Shown here one piece after another: positions 57,357-64,000 of a DNA stretch of 64,000 nucleotides. The DNA is taken from positions 608,886-672,885 of the forward strand of contig JAHLKD010000014.1 in the NCBI GenBank assembly GCA_025526935.1. Direction: 5' to 3'. Made by a program: the position numbers and the translations under genes. The stretch is from Cladochytrium replicatum. Taxonomy: Eukaryota > Chytridiomycota > Chytridiomycetes > Cladochytriales > Cladochytriaceae. The notes under the pieces were generated by a model. The model was not told where the DNA came from. It made no database searches and saw nothing but the letters and a program-made list of their open reading frames with translations. Numbering within the stretch: position 1 is the stretch's first letter; the number at the start of each line of letters is the position of its first letter.

Positions 57357-57418
57357 TTCTTGATGGTGTGGTCTGTGTGTTCTTGATGGTGTGGTCTGTG
57401 TGTTCTTGATAGCCTCAG
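57350..57418 (+). repeat. Tandem repeat, unit about 30 bp (GTGTTCTTGATGGTGTGGTC)
   Basis: Two full copies and one partial copy of a unit beginning GTGTTCTTGATGGTGTGGTC in succession; the third diverges after TTCTTGAT. Minor minisatellite. Confidence 0.8.
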
Positions 57419-58537
57419 TTCCTGATCACTAGTGCATGCAATAAAAAGCTGCAGTTGGAAACAACCAACAAACGACAAGGGCTTTTAGCCCATTTCGAAA
57501 GCTGTCAGTGTGATGCACACCAAAAGTGGGCTTTAAAGTATTCAAATGAAATGGATTCTAAGAGATCAAACGATCCTGGTAGTTGGTTGAATAGAAGGAA
57601 GTCACAACTTTAACTTTAACGCTGGAGTGATTGAAAAATCCAGGCACATGCAGCTTAGCAATGGACAGGGTAGCAGACATAATTGCTTTTTTGAAGTTCT
57701 CTGGCCAGCTGTCAAATGCGTCAGGTTGTTCATTTGGGATACTGCTGAATTGCTTTTGCTTTGTCCAAACAAGGATACCTTTTGAAGGTGAAGATGGGCT
57801 GTCTGTATTCAGGTAAACTATTGAACAGGAAAATCCTCTTTTCCGCACTTCTGGTTGGTTTGTAGTTTTGGTCTTCACTTGATTAATACAATACGATGAA
57901 CCTCGTTGGACGTGAATTTGCCTGAAAGGTCTGCGTTTTGTATCCAAAGTTTCTCTTAACATATGGATGTAGTGGTCGAGTAGCAGATTCTCACCGAAAA
58001 TTTACCAAGGAGCGTTGATGCAATGCAGGGAGACTTGCAATTTGCACCATATTGTGCATCTGCGATCTTCTCTGCTGTGGTCTGGAACGTATCCCGGCAG
58101 TCAGGGGCGTCTGACCAGCACTTTCCATTCAAATTAAGTTTCAGTTTGTGTGTGTTTCTGGACCTTTTTAAACATAACCAAGCTCCAGTTCCAACAAGCG
58201 AGGTGCCTGGGACAGTAGCACATTTGCGGATAATCAGTGCATCATCCTGGAAAAAGAAAGCCCATTAGTTTGGATCAAGTGTTTCAAGAGGGCATCTCTA
58301 CCCCTTATCCGTTGACAGTCGTGTAGCAGTCCAAAGCGTGGACGCTAGCAAAATGTACATTCAATTGAGTTTGCGTAAGATAAAACCCATTGATGGTTGA
58401 ACATTGCACCTGTTGGCGAGGGCATCGAGGAGGGCAACAACAAAGGTGACAATGAAGTATTTCATGATTATACTGAAGTTTGTGGTGTTTTAGTGGGTGC
58501 AGCAAAACGGGTTGCTAATTTTGACAGAGTGTGGGTC
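57419..58537. other. Gap with unassigned frame
   Basis: A - strand frame at 57558-57962 contains FDSWPENFKKAIMSATLSIA and is moderately protein-like, with no family. The remainder is featureless. Confidence 0.3.
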
Positions 58538-59070
58538 GGGCCATTACGAGTTCTTGCACCCCCCCCCCCCCCCCCCCCCCCCCACTAACTGCCTAAAAAG
58601 GGTGGAAATATGACCATTAAAGGGTCAAAAAATGAACATAAAGGGTTGGCTCATATTACCATAGAAGGGTCAAAATCCAAAACAGGCGAGTTCTTGCACC
58701 CCCACCAACTTCCTAAAATTAAGTACGAGTTCTTGCACCCCCCACCAACTGCCTAAAAGGGTGGCTCATATGACCATAAAGGGGTCAAAAATATGACCAT
58801 AAAATGGTTGCCCATATGACCATAAAAGGGTAAAATCCAAAACAGGTAAGAACTTGACGCCTGCGCGGTCCCACCAGCGGCACACCCTGGTTCTTGCTCC
58901 CCTCACCAACTGCCTAAAACGGGTCAAAGATATGACCATAAAAGGTGCTCAACTGCCTAAAAAGGGTCCGAAATATGACCATAAAAGGGTCTGAAATATG
59001 ACCATAAAAGGGTGACTCATATAAACATAAAATGGTGGGTCCTCAATTTACCATAAAACGGTGAGCCTGA
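58538..59070 (+). repeat. Poly-C tract and degenerate tandem repeats
   Basis: A run of about 25 C at 58558-58582 is followed by imperfect repeats built from GTTCTTGCACCCC, CACCAACTGCCTAAAA, GGGTCAAA and ATATGACCATAAAAGGG, with changing order and lengths up to about 59060. The pieces recur at least three times. Confidence 0.9.
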
Positions 59071-59650
59071 AAACGTCCGGGTACGGCACTTTGTGCAGGG
59101 GTGTTGGGAGTGGAAGGCCTTTAACCTGTGACTGATCGAGGCAAGCATTTTATTGGATAGGACAAGCTTGGTTTGTGTGGAACTGCCATAATTTGAACGG
59201 ACTTGTGATTCTCTTGGCAGGACAGGTTTTGAAACTGTCACAAAATTAACATTATAAAAGTATGAAACTATTTGCGTGTCTTGGTTCGTTCGGATGCTTG
59301 GAGCTATGCATTTCATAAGGCACTCCGGACATGAAGAGAGTGTGCAGGCACAGAGAAAACGTGCCACTTACATACAGAAGCTAAAGGGGCCATGTAATGT
59401 GACTTTATTTGGGAAAAGTAAAAGTAAATCCAAAAAGATTCCCAAAAAAGAATTTGGCGACGAAATATCTGCTGGCTTTATCTGGCAAAGCAAAGTACAA
59501 GCGAAGGAACGAGCGGTGCGAGCACGAAAGAGCAGAGTGCGTGGAAGTAGAGCAGAGAGGGTAAAGGAAGCTGAGCAGCTGCCAGCAGAAAGCCACGAAG
59601 TTGAATAAGTGAATGTTCCATGGGGTTTCTCTGCCGACCGGTCTGGATAA
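59071..59650. other. Gap, unassigned frame
   Basis: A + strand frame (59276-59608) is Lys/Arg-rich and unmatched. No gene supported. Confidence 0.3.
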
Positions 59651-60113
59651 TCACTTGAAGTTTTGCTGCAGGGCCGGAGGTTCTTTTTGGAAACTGGCGA
59701 CCATGTTCGTGATTGCGGTGATGACAAGGAACTGAGCGGGAACAACGGTTGTGAGCTGAAGGAACATAAGCACCGCAAGAAGCAAGTAGATGATTGCTTT
59801 TGGCCAGAACTTTAGGAACTGGTTAAGACCCTTCAAAGCGGGAAAGGGCCACTCGAGAGCCATGATGAAAATTCCGAGGAAGGTCGCAGCGATGGCGGGA
59901 ATCGAGAACGGTTTGAAGAGGAAGGGGAGGTTAAGGAAAGTGAATGTTGGCCAGGAGTAAATCAACCCGTAAACACCTCCGTTCAGAAGGTCTGCAAAAA
60001 TACAAATGTGAGCATATTTCTGTAAGCAGAAGTCTATTCAACGTACAGAAGCCAGTTGTCACGCCTTGCCATTGAGCCCAGACTTCCGCAGGTGCTTCCC
60101 AGTTCTTTCCCAT
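59651..60113 (-). CDS. Small multi-spanning membrane protein (fungal DUF7727-like)
   Basis: Two exons (60047-60113 and 59651-59991, intron GTACGT..TTGCAG) give 135 aa. It starts MGKNWEAPAEVWAQWQGVTT. Hydrophobic segments: GGVYGLIYSWPTFTFLNLPF, IPAIAATFLGIFIMALEWPF (the ALEWP motif is typical) and AIIYLLLAVLMFLQLTTVVP, then a last helix with ITAITNMVASF. The tail is short (PPALQQNFK). It resembles a fungal-specific family of small membrane proteins of unknown function; that assignment is from memory. Four membrane helices are likely. Confidence 0.75.
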
Positions 60114-60622
60114 GTTGTAGTTGGTTAGACAGTGGTGATCGAAATATCGGGGTATCAAGGAGACTTTAATAACGCCACGCAGATGCGGCAGGTTACAGCC
60201 ACGAATCAGGGTTATAGCATGCCGTACACTGCCACTTGCAGTTGTGATGACCAGGAGTGAGCAACTGTGCTGACAATGCTTGCTTAAACGATTGTTGGAC
60301 AATTTTGCTCGCTACCGCTTTCAGAGTAGAAAATTGACTCCGTTTGTTTGAGCAGTTCGACAAAGAGCACTCCATCACGATATGTCACATGGATGCTCGA
60401 CGATACACGTGATATGGTGTGTTTTTCACAAATCCTCCGCTTCAATGTTGTTTAATGTCGTAAATTGGAAAAGTTCATTTACACCTGAACCGTTCATCTG
60501 CCACTGAATCACTCATCTTCTTGATTGTTTACCCGATTTGGAAAGTTGAAAGTTTCTTTCTCTTTTCTCTTTTCATACTTTCTAGATGTTTCCTTTGTCG
60601 TTTCTGCTCTATAAAAGGAAAA
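60114..60622. other. Intergenic, nothing recognised
   Basis: Upstream region of the membrane-protein gene. No gene seen; - strand frames at 59931-60378 lack family likeness. Confidence 0.4.
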
Positions 60623-60933
60623 CAGTCTTTCTCAATAAATCCAGTTAAGTTAGAAACCATCTATTACGACATTTAACATTAGAAATAATGCTTTTTTGTA
60701 GCTTTATTTGCCGCACCTCTATAAAACCCAATGCGGTGGCTTGGTCAACATCCACCATAAAAGCAAGATAGAGCAGAAAACAGTCTTTCTCAATAAATCC
60801 AGTTAAGTTAGAAACCATCTATTACGACATTTAACATTAGAAATAATGCTTTTTTGTAGCTTTATTTGCCGCACCTCAAAAAACCCAATGCGGTGGCTTG
60901 GTCAACATCCACCATAAAAGCAAGTCTAGAACA
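60623..60933 (+). repeat. Near-perfect tandem duplication, two copies of about 155 bp
   Basis: The copy starting CAGTCTTTCTCAATAAATCC at 60623 is repeated at 60781 (offset 158 bp), almost identical through GTCAACATCCACCATAAAAG. The second lacks a few bases (CACCTCAAAAAACC against CACCTCTATAAAACC). No gene inside. Confidence 0.95.
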
Positions 60934-61221
60934 CTCAGGTTCAACAAGTTTAACGTAAATCGTGCAAAAATTGTCTGCTTCCAAGGATGTCTGGATCATC
61001 TCACACATAACTTGGAGCGGAGAATTTTTGAGAATGACATTTTGATTGTATCAAAGCTGTTAGGGCTATCTCCGTGCTCGTTCTGTGTAAACACGAGTAC
61101 GATGCACCGAATTGCTCATTTTTGGTTAAAGCACTCTTGTACGAAGCAGTAGGTGATTGAGATTGATGGCCAAGTTACACTATCTGTCACGTGTAGTTGG
61201 TTGACAGTTGTGCTCTTCGGA

Positions 61222-63882
61222 ATGCAAACCCCGCCCACATCTCGCCGTGAAACCCCTCACGCTTCTAATCTTGATCCATTTGAGTCAAGCACTGGAGAAG
61301 ATGAAGCTAATGGCAGCTCTGCAGAATATGGCGATACAGATGAGAACGATCATCTTTTGTCTGGTGCAAACAACCCCGCTCGCAGAGTCCGCGCTTTGTG
61401 TAAGCACATCTTGGGCCAACTTTGAATTCAGATATTCATGTAGGAATCCTATACGGTAGCTGATGACAGGTCGTTATGGGATCACTTCTTCGTGAGGTTG
61501 CGCTACTACGTTCCCGTGGTTGGTTGGCTCCCCACATACGATGTCGGTGTAAATCTGCGGCAGGATATCATCGCGGGAATCACCGTCGCCTTTTTGCTCG
61601 TTCCTCAAGGGCTTTCATATGCCCAAGCGTTGGTCAAGATTCCACCAGTGTATGGTCTTTACACATGCTTTGTTCCGTTAATAGTTTACTCCTTGCTCGG
61701 AACATCAAGGTAATGTGAACTATATTTGAGAAACCCGACTGAAATTTTACTCTCAAGACAATTAGCGGTTGGGCCAGAAGCGCTTGTGTGCATTTTGACT
61801 GGGGCTGCGATCACGGAGTATGTGGGATCGTCAAGCGAAATACACCCGGACTCGAGCTCGTGGTCATTTGGAGATGATGAATCTATCCCCGGAAGCCCAG
61901 CTGATCGTGTGGCGGAAAGGATCGCGACGGCCAACTTAATTGGTCTAATGGTCGGCTTGTTCACCAGCTCGCTTGGATTCTTTCGGCTTGGTTTCTTGGA
62001 CTCCGTTCTATCTCGCGCTTTGCTCCGAGGATTCGTCACTGCCGTTGCTGTTGTTGTTGGTATCGACATGTCTAATACCCTTCTGGGTATCAAGCTCGAC
62101 ACAGGACATCTCAGAGGCGACGAGACTCCATCCAACCCGTCTCCAATAGAACACCTTCTCCATGTCATTGAACATCTCGACAGCACCCACAAGCTCACAG
62201 CGGTCATATCACTCGTCAGCGTTTCTTTCTTGCTGTCGATGCGAATGCTGAAGTATCGATACAAATCGCTTCGTTGGCTTCAAATGATACCAGAAATTCT
62301 TCTCCTTGTCGCCAGTTCGACATTTTGCGCATTCCTGTTCAGATGGGATCTCGCTGGTGTTGATGTGCTCAAGGACGTCACAGGCGGCTTTGTTTCCCCG
62401 CGGCTTCTTCCAGCACGTATATCTGTCCGCAAAATTAAGTCCGTGCTGCTTTCCTCCGTTCTCATCACTATCATCGGATTTGTTGAATCGCTCGCTGTTG
62501 CAAAGACGTATGCCGGAAAGCATAACTACACAGTATCTCCGAATCGCGAACTGGTTGCCTTAGGAAGCTCCAGCATTATTGGTTCTATGTTCGGTGGTTG
62601 GCCAGCATTTGGGTCGCTTGGACGTTCAGCTGTGAATGACGGTGCAGGAGCTAAAACCCAGCTGGCCGGACTGGTGACCGGATGCGTCATTGGGTTAGTG
62701 ATTCTGTATCTCCTACCGTGGTTCTACTTTCTTCCAAAGGCTGTTTGCTCATCCATCATCTTTTCTGCGGCGCTCAAGCTTATAGAAGTTGAAGATTTCC
62801 ACTTTATATTTGAACTTCGAGCTTGGGGCGACATGGGCTTGTTGCTTCTCACGTTCTTGACAACCTTGTTCATCTCGATCGAAGCTGGGACATTGATTTC
62901 TGTCGGAGTGTCACTGCTTCTGGTTCTAAAACATAGTACGAAGGTACGTATATATCTCTTCCGTCTCGGACGGCGCTCATTTCCGCTATTATAGACTCGC
63001 ATTTCTATCATGGGGCGAACTGTGGTCGTTGATCAGAGAACTGGGACAGTGAAAACCAAATATCGTGCAATTCCCACTGGTTCTGTTGCACTCAGCGATG
63101 CGGAAGATCACCCAGATGCATCTATTGAGACGCCGCTTCAGCCCGTTCAAGGAACATTGATCATTCGGATTGAAGAGGGACTTTTCTTTGGAAACACAGG
63201 CCAACTCCGAGAGCGGCTCAATCGCATTGAGATGTATGGGGAACTTGGTGTGCATCCTGGCGAAGCTCCACTTGCTGTGCGCCGTCGACGTCGTGCAAGG
63301 ATGCTTCGCAATCAAGCAGGACGTTTGAACGCAGGAACACCAACTTCGGCAGACATACCTGGCGGGCTATCAACTCTAGCAAATGGAGCACCTCCATCTG
63401 AAATCAGTGCTCTAAACAGTCAAGCGAATGTTTGGGCATCGGATAACGTTGTTCAGATCGGAAAGCTATTGGATAGGACACGCATAACTGGCATCAGTGC
63501 GGAAGAACGTGGAAGCGGATCAGTGACTGACGAGGACTTGGACGGGGACATTGAAGACGGAACAGTTGCACTGGATTTGGATCGTGATGAAGGGGTTCGA
63601 AACGTAATCTTTGAAGTTGAAGGGATGGCGGAGATCGATGCAAGGTAGTTGCAACTAACTTCTGTACTACATTTTTCTTACGATATGCTTTGCAGCGCTA
63701 CTCAAATTTTGCTTGAGATTGTTAAGTCATATAGAGAACGCAACGTTGAGGTTTATTTTGTAAAGCTTCAAAGCGGCTGTCGACCATGGTTCGTCCGCAG
63801 CGGTCTCACGGAGCTAGTAGGTCCCAGTCACTTCTTCCGCAAAATAGCCGAGGCAATCGAATTCGTGGAGGGAACTGATTAA
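61222..63882 (+). CDS. SulP family anion/sulfate transporter with STAS domain (SLC26-like)
   Basis: Start MQTPPTSRRETPHASN; an in-frame ATG at 61153 is an alternative. The acidic N-terminus joins by an intron at about 61390-61443 to LRYYVPVVGWLPTYDVGVNL, RQDIIAGITVAFLLVPQGLS and YAQALVKIPPVYGLYTCFVP (SulP signature). The transport core continues through LAVGPEALVCILTGAA, LLRGFVTAVAVVVGIDMSNT, TIIGFVESLAVAKTYAGKHN and SMFGGWPAFGSLGRSAVNDG to ISIEAGTLISVGVSLLLVLK. The STAS domain (VQGTLIIRIEEGLFFGNTGQ .. VRNVIFEVEGMAEIDASATQ) is interrupted by a disordered insert of about 130 residues. Stop at 63880-63882. Substrate could be sulfate, molybdate or another anion. The exact first intron is unresolved. 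Confidence 0.9.
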
Positions 63883-64000
63883 GAGTTGACTTTCTTTTTT
63901 GATGGTTATTAAGAAAATGTTTGACCGTTATTAAAAATCTCCTGAACCGCACTTCACCATTCGCTTCATAACTAACTGCCTTGCACAGCCTCTTTCCAGT
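63883..64000. other. Right edge, nothing recognised
   Basis: 118 bp after the SulP stop, AT-rich, consistent with a 3' untranslated region. Confidence 0.5.

Overview
This is a eukaryotic nuclear window, almost certainly from a fungus. Coding genes have short GT..AG introns (about 40 to 110 nt), intergenic gaps are small, and the gene set is fungal: Erv14-type cornichon, Ess1, Fmn1, eIF4B/Tif3, Sec2, an SH3-WW-RasGEF of the Cdc25 type, a fungal-style DAHP synthase and a SulP transporter. An intact MMACHC (CblC) cobalamin-trafficking gene is unusual for Dikarya. Together with animal-like genes (FAM32A, ZFPL1, KLHDC4) it suggests an early-diverging lineage such as a chytrid or other zoosporic fungus. 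That placement is inference; no rRNA or species marker is present.

Layout. 1-19.0 kb is a compact gene-dense block: a partial CRAL-TRIO gene, KLHDC4/Kel3, MMACHC, ZFPL1, Dr1, cornichon, a DUF4326 protein, Ess1/Pin1, a Rab-like GTPase, a large coiled-coil protein, DAHP synthase and EMC6. 19.0-23.7 kb is decayed DNA with shuffled hAT transposase fragments and a broken MORN-repeat gene. 23.7-28.3 kb is one large RS-rich protein. 28.9-33.7 kb is a graveyard: a polyubiquitin pseudogene, Ty3-like protease and gag-knuckle remnants, and a frameshifted mitochondrial IF-2 gene. 33.7-43.4 kb is active again: soluble cytochrome b5, eIF4B, RasGEF and an APH-fold kinase. 43.4-52.2 kb is accessory DNA dominated by an intact BED-hAT transposase lying between two inverted satellite arrays of about 97-bp units, followed by a second truncated relative. 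52.2-63.9 kb holds FAM32A, Sec2, riboflavin kinase, a repeat-rich gap, a four-helix membrane protein and a SulP/STAS transporter.

The most unusual object is the 46.4-51.7 kb element. Each array unit carries a TGTCC-ACCC-GGACA palindrome. The arrays point in opposite directions on the two sides of the transposase, the right array has a 484-bp higher-order period, and three forward units then precede a second ORF related to a relic at 21 kb. It looks like a transposon whose terminal or subterminal binding sites have been amplified into satellite DNA.

Functional links are modest: secretory-pathway genes recur (ZFPL1, Erv14, EMC6, Sec2, the Rab-like GTPase), as do Ras signalling and gene expression factors (RasGEF, Dr1, Ess1, eIF4B). 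Exon joins are hand-read from frame continuity, GT/AG signals and family similarity recalled from memory. No searches were run.
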